This document shows positions 26,932 to 35,024 of a stretch of 64,000 bases of DNA, piece by piece. Position 1 is the first letter of the stretch. Every line of letters starts with the position of its first letter. This stretch comes from Streptomyces zagrosensis (GTDB lineage: Bacteria > Actinomycetota > Actinomycetes > Streptomycetales > Streptomycetaceae), in NCBI RefSeq assembly GCF_014203645.1, contig NZ_JACHJL010000006.1:62001-126000 (forward strand), given 5' to 3'. The position numbers and the translations under genes were made by a program. The notes beneath the pieces were generated by a model. That model was not told where the DNA came from and searched no databases. It worked only from the letters and a program-made list of their open reading frames with translations.

Positions 26932-27630
26932 CTACCGATCACGAACCGGTACCCCTGCCTGGTGGGGAGAGGCCCCGGTGGCGATCTCGGCCATAAGTTG
27001 CTCGGTCGATTGGAGCAGTACAGTACCCGCGCCGACGAACTCGAACTGATGCTCTTCGCCGGACGCCCCGCCGATTCCGGTGTGCGCCCGGACGCCGCCC
27101 AGAAAGCCGCTCAGATACTGGTGGTCGTAGTGATGGCAGGGTGTAGGGCAATCCGCCCAGCCCACCAGCGCCTGCGGATCGACGCGGATAGGCGGTTCGA
27201 CGAAGAACACCGGGCCGTTCGAGGCCGCCACAAACGTGCCCGTGCCGATCAGTGTCACAAACCCGGGCACGATCGACTGCTTCAGCGCCAGGGACGGCTG
27301 AAAGGCGAGCAGATTGCCGGAGCGCACCGTCAAATTGCCGTCGTCCAGATCGTACGAGTTGACGTCAAAGGCCCGGTCGGCGAGGACCATCTTTCCCCGG
27401 CCCTCGGCCACCACCCAGTCCGCCGCGTGCAGCGGCGAATGGAAGCTTCTGGCGATGAGCCGGTCCAACCGGCCGAGCCCCACCCCCTGGAAGTCGATCT
27501 CGCCGTAGTAGGCGATCATCTTTCCCTTTTGAAGGAACCACTGGCCGTCGAGCGCCACACTGAAGGCGTACGGGTTCACGTTGTCGCTTGGGGGCAGCGA
27601 GTGCGCATCGAAGACGACGGGACCGGTCAC
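26932..27630 (-). CDS. AIM24-family protein (third gene of the AIM24 operon)
   Basis: A 232-residue beta-rich protein of the AIM24/DUF124 family. Family features include GKMIAYYGEIDFQG, the DDGNLTVRSGNLLAF strand and a C-terminal EFVGAGTVLLQS. AIM24 is known as a mitochondrial inner-membrane protein in yeast; bacterial functions are unknown. The GTG start at 27628-27630 overlaps the stop of the upstream paralogue (GTGA). The C-terminal extension HHYDHQYLSGFLGG is distinctive of this longer paralogue. Confidence 0.85.
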   Translation of the reverse strand: MTGPVVFDAHSLPPSDNVNPYAFSVALDGQWFLQKGKMIAYYGEIDFQGVGLGRLDRLIARSFHSPLHAADWVVAEGRGKMVLADRAFDVNSYDLDDGNLTVRSGNLLAFQPSLALKQSIVPGFVTLIGTGTFVAASNGPVFFVEPPIRVDPQALVGWADCPTPCHHYDHQYLSGFLGGVRAHTGIGGASGEEHQFEFVGAGTVLLQSTEQLMAEIATGASPHQAGVPVRDR

Positions 27631-28277
27631 AGCTTCTCCTCGGACGCCTGGACGTACACCGTGCCGGTGCCTGACAGGGCGAGTTGGAACCCCTCGCCCG
27701 AGCCGCGGCCGACCAGTTCGCGCCAGCCGAGCGCGGTGGACAGCTTGTTGCGGACCTGGCCGCGGTGGGCCACGTACGCCTGCGGATCGACGTGCACATC
27801 GCGGCCCGGGGTGATCGGCAACTCGATCACCCCGCCGTGCGCCATCACCGCCACCGAGCCATGCCCCTCAAGGGTGGTGGTGAACAGGCCCTGCCCGCTG
27901 ACCTGGCCGCGCACTATGCCCATCACGCCGCCCTGCGACCCCATGAACATCGTGCCCTGGCGCAGCGTGCCGTCGAACGCGAGCAGCCGGTCCGCCTCCA
28001 CGTACAGCGTGTCGCCGGTCAGGTCGATCACCTGCACATGGTGGCCGCCGTGCCCGAACATCACCGAGCCACTGCCCTCCACCGTCATCAGCGGTGTCGC
28101 CTCGTTCGCCACCCGGCGCCCGATCATCGACATCACGCCGCCTTGGCCGCCGGTGATGCTGGGCGTGAAGGACACCTCGCCCCGATAGGCGAGCATCGCG
28201 CCGCGCTGGCTGAACAGCTTCTGCCCGGGGTCGATCTTGATCTCGACCATCCGCGAGTTGAGCACCGTGAACGCCAT
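27627..28277 (-). CDS. AIM24-family protein (second gene of the AIM24 operon)
   Basis: A 216-residue AIM24/DUF124 family protein. Segments such as GAMLAYRGEVSFTP, DTLYVEADRLLAFDG and GLFTTTLEGHGSVAV match the paralogue upstream ([40 protein letters not shown]). The protein is probably soluble and cytoplasmic; no signal peptide is seen. Its ATG overlaps the upstream gene's stop as TGATG, and its stop overlaps the next start, so the three genes are tightly translationally coupled. Confidence 0.86.
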   Translation of the reverse strand: MAFTVLNSRMVEIKIDPGQKLFSQRGAMLAYRGEVSFTPSITGGQGGVMSMIGRRVANEATPLMTVEGSGSVMFGHGGHHVQVIDLTGDTLYVEADRLLAFDGTLRQGTMFMGSQGGVMGIVRGQVSGQGLFTTTLEGHGSVAVMAHGGVIELPITPGRDVHVDPQAYVAHRGQVRNKLSTALGWRELVGRGSGEGFQLALSGTGTVYVQASEEKL

Positions 28278-28915
28278 CAGACCTCCCCGCCGATCGTGTT
28301 GCGCTCGCTGGGTTGTACGTACACCAGGCCCTCGCCCTCGAAGCGGATCTGGAACGCCTCCCCGGAGCCCTCGCCTATCAAACTGCGGAAGTTCACGCCC
28401 GACTGGAAGTGCTGTTGGAGTCGGCCGGTGTGCGCGACGTATGCGCCCGGGTCAACACGCAGTGGGTAGTCGGGCGTCACGCGCAGCACGACCGCCTGTC
28501 CGTCCGAGGTGATCGCTGCTTGCCCGCTGCCCTCGACGGTCGTGGTGAACAGGCCGTTGCCCTGCGAGGCGCCGCGCAGCCCGGTGAACGTGGTGCCCGT
28601 GCGAAGCGCGTCGTCCGTGCACAGCAGGTTGCTCGATTCGACGTACAGCTTTTCGCCGTGCAGCGTGACCAGGTTGATCTCGCTGGCCCGGTCGGCGAAG
28701 TAACAGGTGCCGTGCCCCTTGACCTCCATGACCTCCATTTGTTCGCCCGTGAGCCGCCGGGTGACCATCCCCCGTAGACCCTCTCCGCCACCGGTCTTCT
28801 TCTTGAAGGTCATCTCGCCGTCGTACGCCACCATCGAGCCGTTCTTGGCCTTGACGGCGTCGCCGGTTATCTCGACGGCGAGGACCTTGCTCCCGTGGAG
28901 CCGAAAGTGAGCCAC
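28277..28915 (-). CDS. AIM24-family protein (first gene of the AIM24 operon)
   Basis: A 212-residue AIM24/DUF124 protein starting at the GTG 28913-28915 ([16 protein letters not shown]). The longer frame upstream is out of register with the family start and is Arg-rich, so it was not used. All three proteins in this operon share the beta-strand repeat pattern, with GSG(E/Q)AFQ near the C-terminus. The three probably form a complex. The operon's promoter lies in the 322-base divergent region before the DUF3817 gene. Confidence 0.86.
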   Translation of the reverse strand: MAHFRLHGSKVLAVEITGDAVKAKNGSMVAYDGEMTFKKKTGGGEGLRGMVTRRLTGEQMEVMEVKGHGTCYFADRASEINLVTLHGEKLYVESSNLLCTDDALRTGTTFTGLRGASQGNGLFTTTVEGSGQAAITSDGQAVVLRVTPDYPLRVDPGAYVAHTGRLQQHFQSGVNFRSLIGEGSGEAFQIRFEGEGLVYVQPSERNTIGGEV

Positions 28916-29237
28916 GCGCCCGACGCTATCGCTCGCGTCGGGTGTCGCACAGGTCTCACCGGCCGGCCACCCACCAGACGTATCGCTGGGTGTTCTCGTC
29001 GGGCGCCTCGTCGGACGTCGCGTTTCACCGTCCGTGGTGGGGCGGGGGCGTGCGGTGCGCGTTCGGGGGACGGGGTGTGGCGGGACGCGCCGTGGGGGGA
29101 TGGCCGAGAGGCGTCGAACACCGGCCGGGTCGTTGACCCCCGGGCATTGATCACCGGCGTAACTGTCACAATGGCAGAGCTTGTGAAGACGGGCACAAGG
29201 GGTGCCCGTTCCCGCCCTCTCACCGAAGGTGCCCCCC
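28916..29237. other. Divergent intergenic region with a small hairpin
   Basis: Holds the promoters of the AIM24 operon (leftwards) and the DUF3817 gene (rightwards). A hairpin ACGGGCAC-AAGGG-GTGCCCGT at 29189-29209 lies 28 bases before the DUF3817 start and would form in its 5' leader. No gene is seen. Confidence 0.5.
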
Positions 29238-29582
29238 GTGGACCTCAAGACCGCATCCGCTTTGCGCCGGCTCCGACTGGTCTCCGTGCCGGAGGCCGTT
29301 TCCTTCTTGATCCTCGCCACGTGCTCGGTCCTCAAGCGCACGACGGACTTCAACGCCGTGCCGGTCATGGGCCCGGTGCACGGCATGCTGTTCGTGGTGT
29401 ACGTGATCTTTTGGGCCGAGGCGTGGAAGCGCACCCAGTGGACGCGCGGCACCGCCGCCCTGTACTTCGCAGCCTCCGTGGTGCCCCTCGGCGGCTTCTT
29501 CGCCGAGCGCAAGCTCAAGCAGGAGGCCGAGGCCGGGGTCATCGCCGCCCGCGCCCGCAAGGAAGGGATCGTCAACGCGTGA
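29238..29582 (+). CDS. DUF3817 membrane protein
   Basis: A 114-residue protein with three hydrophobic segments (near residues 12-30, 45-60 and 72-90). Family motifs include [16 protein letters not shown] and the final FFAERKLK. Function is unknown; members are small actinobacterial membrane proteins. The GTG at 29238 ([11 protein letters not shown]) is chosen because GAAGGTG lies upstream. It overlaps the next gene by 4 bases (GTGA). A second DUF3817 gene is at 34441. Confidence 0.85.
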   Translation: MDLKTASALRRLRLVSVPEAVSFLILATCSVLKRTTDFNAVPVMGPVHGMLFVVYVIFWAEAWKRTQWTRGTAALYFAASVVPLGGFFAERKLKQEAEAGVIAARARKEGIVNA

Positions 29583-29875
29583 TCGTCGCCTTCTCCATCA
29601 CCCCGCTCGGCGTCGGCGAGGACGTCGGTGCGTACGTCGCCGACGCCGTACGGGTGGTGCGCGAATCGGGCCTGCCCCATCGCACGGACGCGATGTTCAC
29701 GTCCATCGAAGGAGAGTGGAACGAGGTCATGGACGTCGTGCGGCGGGCCGTGGCCGCGGTCGAGGCACAAGCCCCGCGAGTCAGTCTGGTGCTGAAGGCC
29801 GACATCAGGCCCGGGGTCGTGGACGGGCTGACCTCCAAGGTGGAGACCATCGAACGGCACTTGGCCGAGAGCTGA
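29579..29875 (+). CDS. Thiamine-binding-type protein (MTH1187/YkoF-like, DUF77)
   Basis: A 98-residue ferredoxin-like-fold protein. It shows the family pattern [17 protein letters not shown], then [19 protein letters not shown] and a C-terminal [13 protein letters not shown]. Members bind thiamine-like molecules in some structures; no enzymatic role is established. Its GTG start overlaps the DUF3817 stop, so the two are coupled, an arrangement I recall as common in Streptomyces. Confidence 0.86.
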   Translation: MIVAFSITPLGVGEDVGAYVADAVRVVRESGLPHRTDAMFTSIEGEWNEVMDVVRRAVAAVEAQAPRVSLVLKADIRPGVVDGLTSKVETIERHLAES

Positions 29876-29917
29876 CCCGCACTGGCCGAATGCGCCGTCA
29901 GATGTCCGACCTGAGCA

Positions 29918-29936
29918 CGAGGTAAGGCATGCCTAA
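29918..29936. promoter_or_regulatory. Iron-box-like (DtxR/DmdR/IdeR) site
   Basis: CGAGGTAAGGCATGCCTAA matches 15 of 19 positions of the consensus TWAGGTWAGSCTWACCTWA. It lies 21-39 bases upstream of the secreted hydrolase start. Seen in sequence; binding is inferred. Confidence 0.5.
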
Positions 29937-29956
29937 CGTGTCTTAGTGTCACGCGC

Positions 29957-31210
29957 ATGAAGAAGCTCACCCGCGGTCTGGCGACCGCGATCGTGACCAT
30001 GGCACTCGCCGTACCGGCCACGCTCGCCGGTACGGCATCGGCCGACCAACGCACCTCCGGCACGACGCCGGCCGGGCGGCACGCCTCGTTCGCGCCGCCG
30101 GCCCCCGGGGCTCGACCTGCCGACTCGGCCAAGGACACCAAGAGCGTCCAGCTCACGCTGCCACGCCCGACCGGCAGGCTCGCTGTCGGCCGCGACACCC
30201 TCCACCTGGTGGACAAACACCGCAAGGACCCCTGGGTCCCCACGGCCGACCGCGAGTTGATGGTGTCGCTCTACTACCCGGCGAAGTCCGGCACCGGCGA
30301 CCCCACCACGTATATGACCGCACCGGAGGCCAAGGCCCTGCTCGCCGCCACCGGCGAGTTCAGCAAGCTGGTCACGGCCCAGCAGCTCAGCGCGACCCGC
30401 ACCAACGCCCGCGAGGACGCCCGCCCGCTGCGCAGCGGCGGCCCGTACCCGCTGGTGGTGCTCTCCCCGGGCTACACCATGCAGCGCAGCACGCTGACCG
30501 TGCTGGCCGAAGAGTTGGCCAGCCGTGGCTACGTCGTCGCGGCCGTTGACCACGCGTACGAGTCGGGCGGCAGCAGCTTCCCCGGCGGGCGGCTGCTCGA
30601 CTGCGTCTCCTGTGGGCAAACCGGGTCGGTCCAGGGGATGCGCCGAGTCTCCGATGGCCGGGCCAAGGACGTCTCCTTCCTGTTGGACCAGTTGACAGGC
30701 CCGAAGGCCACCAAGCGTCTGTCCTCATTGATCGACCGCAAGCGCATAGGCATGGCGGGCCACTCCATCGGCGGCTCGGGTACCGCGGCGACGATGGCCG
30801 CCGATGCGCGGGTGCGGGCCGGGGTCAACATGGACGGCACGTTCTTCTCGCCGATCCCCGACACCGGCCTAAGCGGCCGGCCGTTCCTGATGCTCGGAGG
30901 GGACCCGGCCCTGCTGCCGCCGGACTTCGAAGACACCTCGTGGGAGGACACCTGGCAGCGGCTTGACGGCTGGAAGCGCTGGCTGACCGTCAGCAAGGCT
31001 GGGCACTTCAGCTTCACCGACTGGCCTGTTCTCGCCGACCAGGTGGACTATCAGGACCCTGGGGCCCCGCTGTCGGGCACCCGGTCCCAGCAGATCACCC
31101 GCTCGTATGTGGGGGCGTTCTTCGCGCAGCATCTGCGCGGCGTGCCGCAACCGCTGTTCGACGGGCCGAGCCCGGCCAACCCGGAGGTCGTGTTCCACCA
31201 GGGAGGCTGA
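29957..31210 (+). CDS. Secreted alpha/beta hydrolase (PAF-acetylhydrolase/lipase-like)
   Basis: A 417-residue exported esterase. The signal peptide is residues 1-29 (MKKLTRGLATAIVTMALAVP, Ala-Ser-Ala before the cut). The nucleophile elbow is GMAGHSIGGSGT with Ser270, preceded by the oxyanion strand PLVVLSPGY and YVVAAVDHAYESGG. The fold and the motif order resemble platelet-activating-factor acetylhydrolases of Streptomyces. The likely reaction is hydrolysis of short-chain esters or lipids outside the cell. An iron-box-like sequence overlaps the promoter, unusual for this family. The ATG at 29957 has only a weak ribosome site. Confidence 0.85.
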   Translation: MKKLTRGLATAIVTMALAVPATLAGTASADQRTSGTTPAGRHASFAPPAPGARPADSAKDTKSVQLTLPRPTGRLAVGRDTLHLVDKHRKDPWVPTADRELMVSLYYPAKSGTGDPTTYMTAPEAKALLAATGEFSKLVTAQQLSATRTNAREDARPLRSGGPYPLVVLSPGYTMQRSTLTVLAEELASRGYVVAAVDHAYESGGSSFPGGRLLDCVSCGQTGSVQGMRRVSDGRAKDVSFLLDQLTGPKATKRLSSLIDRKRIGMAGHSIGGSGTAATMAADARVRAGVNMDGTFFSPIPDTGLSGRPFLMLGGDPALLPPDFEDTSWEDTWQRLDGWKRWLTVSKAGHFSFTDWPVLADQVDYQDPGAPLSGTRSQQITRSYVGAFFAQHLRGVPQPLFDGPSPANPEVVFHQGG

Positions 31211-31387
31211 CGCTGCCCTGCTGCCCTGCCTCGCGGGCCGGGCGCCTGCGGGGAGGGCTCAACCTCGCGCAGCAATAGCCCTGCGCCGCAACGGCCTCGC
31301 GCAGTAATGGGCCTTCCGCAGCAATGGCCCTACGCACCCCTAGCCCAGCCCAGCCCCGCCCCGCGTCCGCATAGGCTCTCCTGCGGC

Positions 31388-32383
31388 CTACGCGCCGCCC
31401 CCGCCGACCAGCGCGATGCCCAACGGAGTGCGCTCGTAGAGGACCTGGAGGCCCTGTCGGCGCGAGGTGACCAGGCCCGCCTCCCGTAACACCGCGAGCT
31501 GTGCGGAGACCGACGACACCGCGAGCCGGTGCCGATGGGCCAGGGCCGTCGTGGAGGCGGGGGCGTCCAGGTCGGTCAGGATCGCGGCCCGGTTCGGGCC
31601 GAGCAGCCGGGCCAGCGCATCGGCAGTCCGCCCGCCGGGCCGCTGCCACAGGCCCCCGATGCCCCGCGCCGGATACACCACCGTCGCCTGCCACGGTGGA
31701 TCGAACCCGCCGACCACATCCGGCCAGACGAAGACGCTTGGCATGAGGGTCATGCCGTCGCCGCCCAAGATGCGTTCGTGCACGGATGCGGAGGGGGTAC
31801 GTACCGTCAGCGAGCCGTGGGACCAGGTCAGCCGGGGATGAAGATCGGCGAAGAGCCGTTCGAGGCCGCCGTCCGCCAACTGCCGGGACCGAAAGGCCAC
31901 TTCGGCTTCGAGCAGTGCGCGCAGTCGCGGCCAGTCCGCTGCGATCAACGCGTGCCAGGCCCGTTCCGTCGTATCGGCGAGCACCTCGATCGCCCGCTGC
32001 GGGTCGGCGAGCATCGCCCGGCCCGCAGCCGACTCCATCGCGCCCGGGGTACACACCAGCGATTTGCGGATCTCCGCCGCCGCCTGCTCGGGGCGGGTCG
32101 CCCTGAGCCGCGCCAACTCCTCATCGACCGAGGAGAACGGGGCGCTCGGCGGCAGGCCAAGGAAATCCGGGCTGTATCCGCGGCGCGGCATGAGCAACCA
32201 CAGGGCGCGCAGATCGAGCCCATCGGCCGCCGCGTGTATCCGGCGCAGCCACGGCGCGTGGTAGCCCTGCCGATCGGGGTGCTTGAGGGTACGTACCGCC
32301 CCGTGGGTCTCGCACAGCGGCGAGATGGCGAACCGGCAGCGCAGCAGATCATCCGCGCCGAATTGCATGTGCAGCGGCACCAT
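31388..32383 (-). CDS. ArsR-like winged-helix regulator with DUF5937-type N-terminus
   Basis: A 331-residue protein. The first 240 residues are a conserved domain (FGADDLLRCRFAISPL...), and the C-terminus is an ArsR/HTH_20 winged helix with TALAHRHRLAVSSVSAQLAVLREAGLV. Such proteins regulate a divergent transporter. Here the MFS gene starts 77 bases away on the other strand. The ATG at 32381-32383 is used; a GTG next to it is also possible. The 3' flank (31211-31387) contains imperfect copies of CGCAGCAATGGCCCT but no gene. Confidence 0.85.
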   Translation of the reverse strand: MVPLHMQFGADDLLRCRFAISPLCETHGAVRTLKHPDRQGYHAPWLRRIHAAADGLDLRALWLLMPRRGYSPDFLGLPPSAPFSSVDEELARLRATRPEQAAAEIRKSLVCTPGAMESAAGRAMLADPQRAIEVLADTTERAWHALIAADWPRLRALLEAEVAFRSRQLADGGLERLFADLHPRLTWSHGSLTVRTPSASVHERILGGDGMTLMPSVFVWPDVVGGFDPPWQATVVYPARGIGGLWQRPGGRTADALARLLGPNRAAILTDLDAPASTTALAHRHRLAVSSVSAQLAVLREAGLVTSRRQGLQVLYERTPLGIALVGGGGA

Positions 32384-32460
32384 GTTCTCCCTTGCCCGGA
32401 AGGATTCGGCTCGGGCCGAAAGAGTAGAGCGCACGGCGGCGTACTCGGCACGCTGCCGCC

Positions 32461-33747
32461 ATGTCGATCTCTTCCAAGGCAGCGGCGGGTGCGGACGGCT
32501 CCGTCGGTTATCGGGCGGTGTTCGCCGTACGCGAGTTCCGTACGGTCTTCGCCGCACACCTGCTGTCCATGCTCGGCGTCGTCATCTGTGAGATCGCGCT
32601 GTCCGTCCTCGTCTACGACCTCACCGGGTCGCCCCTCCTCAGTGCGCTGACGTTCGCGCTGGGGCTGCTGCCGTACGTGCTCGGTGGCACCCTCCTGTCC
32701 TCCATCGCCGACCGCTATCCATCGCGCGCCGTGCTGGTCGTGTGCGACGTGGCGAGCGCGGTGTGCGCGGCGGGCATGGTGTTCCCCGGCACTCCCATCG
32801 CCGTCCTGCTGTTCCTGCGGACCGTCAGCGCCGCCATCGCGCCCGTCTTCGGCGGCACCCGCGCCGCGACGCTCGGCGACATACTCGGCGAGGGTGATCT
32901 GTTCGTCCTCGGCCGGTCCGTCATCCGGGTGGTCGCGCAGTGCGCGCAACTGGCCGGCTTCGGCGTGGGCGGGCTGCTGCTGGTCGTCGTCGCGCCGCGC
33001 GGCGTGCTCGGCTGCACCGTCGTCACCTTCCTGTGCTCGGCGCTGCTCCTGCGCTTCGGCACCCGGAGCCGGCCGCCGCGTGCGGTCGCCAGCGGCGCGG
33101 TGGTCGGCGCCTCGCTGGCCGGGGCCAAGCAGTTGCTCGGCAACCGCCGGGTGCGGGCCCTGCTGCTGCTCGCCTGGGTGCCGCCGATGTTCGTGGTGGC
33201 CCCGGAGGCGCTGGCCGCGCCGTACGCCGATGATCTTGGGCTCGGCTCGGCCGGGCTCGGTCTGCTGCTGGTGGGCCTGCCGATCGGCGCCATCACCAGC
33301 GAGGTGCTCGTCGGGTCGCTGCTCGGGCCGCGGGCCAGGGAACGGATCGTGCTGCCGGTCGCGACGCTGACGATGCTGCCCGCCGTGGGCTACTTCCTGC
33401 ATCCGCCGCTGCCGCTCGCGCTGGCTTTCCTGGTACTGGCGGGCTGTGGCATCTCGTACACGCTCGGGCTCGACCAGTGGTTCATCGCGGCGGTTCCCGC
33501 GGAGTTGCGCGGCCGGGCGATGACGGTGTTGACGGCCGGGCTGATGACCGTGCAGGGGCTCGGGATGGCGCTGGCCGGTGCGGCGGCGGAGTTCGTGCCG
33601 GTCCATGTGGCGGTGGGGTGCGCGGGGGTGCTCGGCTGGGCAAGCGTGCTGCTGGTGGCGGCCGAGGTGCGGCGCACCAGGCCACGCAGCGGCCTCGAAG
33701 CGGACATCGGTGGCCCGAAGCCTGAGACGGGGCTGACCAGCATATGA
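32461..33747 (+). CDS. MFS transporter
   Basis: A 428-residue integral membrane protein with about 12 hydrophobic segments. It has the MFS loop IADRYPSRAV between TM2 and TM3, with FRTVFAAHLLSMLG in TM1. It belongs to the MFS_3/EntS-like exporters. The divergent ArsR-like gene is probably its regulator. It is followed by a MarR gene after 21 bases, so the two may be co-transcribed. Substrate unknown. Confidence 0.88.
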   Translation: MSISSKAAAGADGSVGYRAVFAVREFRTVFAAHLLSMLGVVICEIALSVLVYDLTGSPLLSALTFALGLLPYVLGGTLLSSIADRYPSRAVLVVCDVASAVCAAGMVFPGTPIAVLLFLRTVSAAIAPVFGGTRAATLGDILGEGDLFVLGRSVIRVVAQCAQLAGFGVGGLLLVVVAPRGVLGCTVVTFLCSALLLRFGTRSRPPRAVASGAVVGASLAGAKQLLGNRRVRALLLLAWVPPMFVVAPEALAAPYADDLGLGSAGLGLLLVGLPIGAITSEVLVGSLLGPRARERIVLPVATLTMLPAVGYFLHPPLPLALAFLVLAGCGISYTLGLDQWFIAAVPAELRGRAMTVLTAGLMTVQGLGMALAGAAAEFVPVHVAVGCAGVLGWASVLLVAAEVRRTRPRSGLEADIGGPKPETGLTSI

Positions 33748-33768
33748 CTGGCCGATAGGGTCGGTGGC

Positions 33769-34296
33769 GTGGCAAAACCGCTCCGTCTCACCTTCGATCC
33801 CATCGCCAGGGCCGGCGAACTCTGGCAGCAGCGCTGGGGGCCCGTACCATCCATGGCCGCCATCACTTCGATCATGCGCGCCCAGCAGATTTTGCTGGGG
33901 CAGGTGGACGCGGTGGTGAGGCCGTACGGGCTGACCTTCGCGCGCTACGAGGCGCTGGTGCTGCTCACCTTCAGCCGGGCCGGTGAGCTCCCCATGTCGA
34001 AGATCGGCGAGCGGCTGATGGTGCATCCAACGTCGGTCACCAACACGGTGGACCGGCTGGTCACCTCGGGCCTGGTGGCCAAGCGGCCGAACCCGAACGA
34101 CGGCCGCGGCACCCTGGCCTCCATCACGGACCGCGGGCGCGAGGTGGTAGAGGCGGCCACCAAGGACCTGATGGACATGGACTTCGGGCTCGGACCGTAC
34201 GACGCCGAGGAGTGCGAGGAGATCTTCGACCTGCTCAGGCCGTTGCGAGTGGCGGCCGGGGACTTCGACGGCGGGCCCGTCGCCGGGGCGTCCTAG
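33769..34296 (+). CDS. MarR family transcriptional regulator
   Basis: A 175-residue MarR protein. The winged helix includes FARYEALVLLTFSRAGELPMSKI, the recognition helix HPTSVTNTVDRLV and the wing NPNDGRGTLASITDRG. The start is a GTG (33769). It lies 21 bases after the MFS gene and about 140 bases before the DUF3817 gene. From memory, related Streptomyces loci also carry a MarR gene a short distance upstream of icmA. Confidence 0.9.
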   Translation: MAKPLRLTFDPIARAGELWQQRWGPVPSMAAITSIMRAQQILLGQVDAVVRPYGLTFARYEALVLLTFSRAGELPMSKIGERLMVHPTSVTNTVDRLVTSGLVAKRPNPNDGRGTLASITDRGREVVEAATKDLMDMDFGLGPYDAEECEEIFDLLRPLRVAAGDFDGGPVAGAS

Positions 34297-34440
34297 CGGG
34301 TCGGGGCGCCGCCGGGCCGACCCATGGGCGCCGCACCCCCGGCAGGTGAGGCCGGCCCCGGCGCTCACGGTTCGGCAGCCGGCGAAACGCCCCCGGGGGC
34401 GGCCAAGATCCGTACGCAATGGGTCGATACGCTCCCTCTT

Positions 34441-34773
34441 ATGAAGCGAAGCGTGTTGACCCGCTACCGGGTGATGGCCTACATCACCGCCACGATGCTG
34501 CTGGTGCTGTGCACCTCCATGATCTTCAAGTACGGCTTCGACAAGGGCGCCGACGCGACGATGATCATTTCGCAGATCCACGGCGTGCTGTTCATCATCT
34601 ACCTGATCTTCGCCTTCGACCTGGGACAGAAGGCCAGGTGGCCGTTTGGCAGGCTGCTGTGGGTGCTGGTGTCGGGCACCATCCCCACTGCCGCGTTCTT
34701 CGTCGAGCGCAAGGTCGTACGGGACGTCGAGCCGCTGATCGAGGCCCCGGAAGCAGCGCCCGCCAGCGCGTAG
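34441..34773 (+). CDS. DUF3817 membrane protein (second copy)
   Basis: A 110-residue protein with three hydrophobic segments. Family core: ISQIHGVLFIIYLIFAFDL and the ending AAFFVERK. It is about one third identical by eye to the copy at 29238, so these are paralogues. The ATG at 34441 is directly preceded by CCCTCTT, a poor ribosome site. It precedes icmA by 250 bases with direct repeats of GTAGCGGCGCGCTCG at 34770 and 34838 in between. Confidence 0.84.
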   Translation: MKRSVLTRYRVMAYITATMLLVLCTSMIFKYGFDKGADATMIISQIHGVLFIIYLIFAFDLGQKARWPFGRLLWVLVSGTIPTAAFFVERKVVRDVEPLIEAPEAAPASA

Positions 34774-34988
34774 CGGCGCGCTCGCTCGCACGCCGTTGGT
34801 GCCCGGCACGGGCGCGCTCGCACCCTGCTTGCGCCCCGTAGCGGCGCGCTCGTACTGCGTTCGTCACCGGCCCGGATTTTCCCCTCACAGTCCGTGCCCG
34901 CACCCGCTTCGCAGGGCTGTGACCTGCTACGTAGTGTGCGTGCTGGCCGGTGCGCCAGTGCGCCGCGGTAGGCGCGTCCTGACCCCCA

Positions 34989-35018
34989 TCGACAATTACT
35001 AGGACGTCCAAGTAAATT
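34989..35018 (+). promoter_or_regulatory. icmA promoter with a palindrome in its spacer
   Basis: -35 TCGACA (34989-34994) and -10 TAAATT (35013-35018) are separated by 18 bases. The spacer and flanks form TTACTAGGACGTCCAAGTAA (34996-35015), a 20-base palindrome with a single mismatched pair. Transcription would begin about at 35025, the A of the ATG, so the mRNA may be leaderless; no ribosome site is present. Confidence 0.65.
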
Positions 35019-35024
35019 TGTGGC

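Noticed and set aside
28919..29860. Extended version of the first AIM24 protein reading from 29860
   Set aside because: The extra sequence is Arg/Thr/Pro-rich and crosses the DUF3817 and thiamine-binding-like genes. The GTG at 28915 matches the family start.
34774..35024. Cobalamin riboswitch upstream of icmA
   Set aside because: A B12-dependent mutase might suggest one, but no B12-box (GCCACTG) is present and the promoter appears leaderless.
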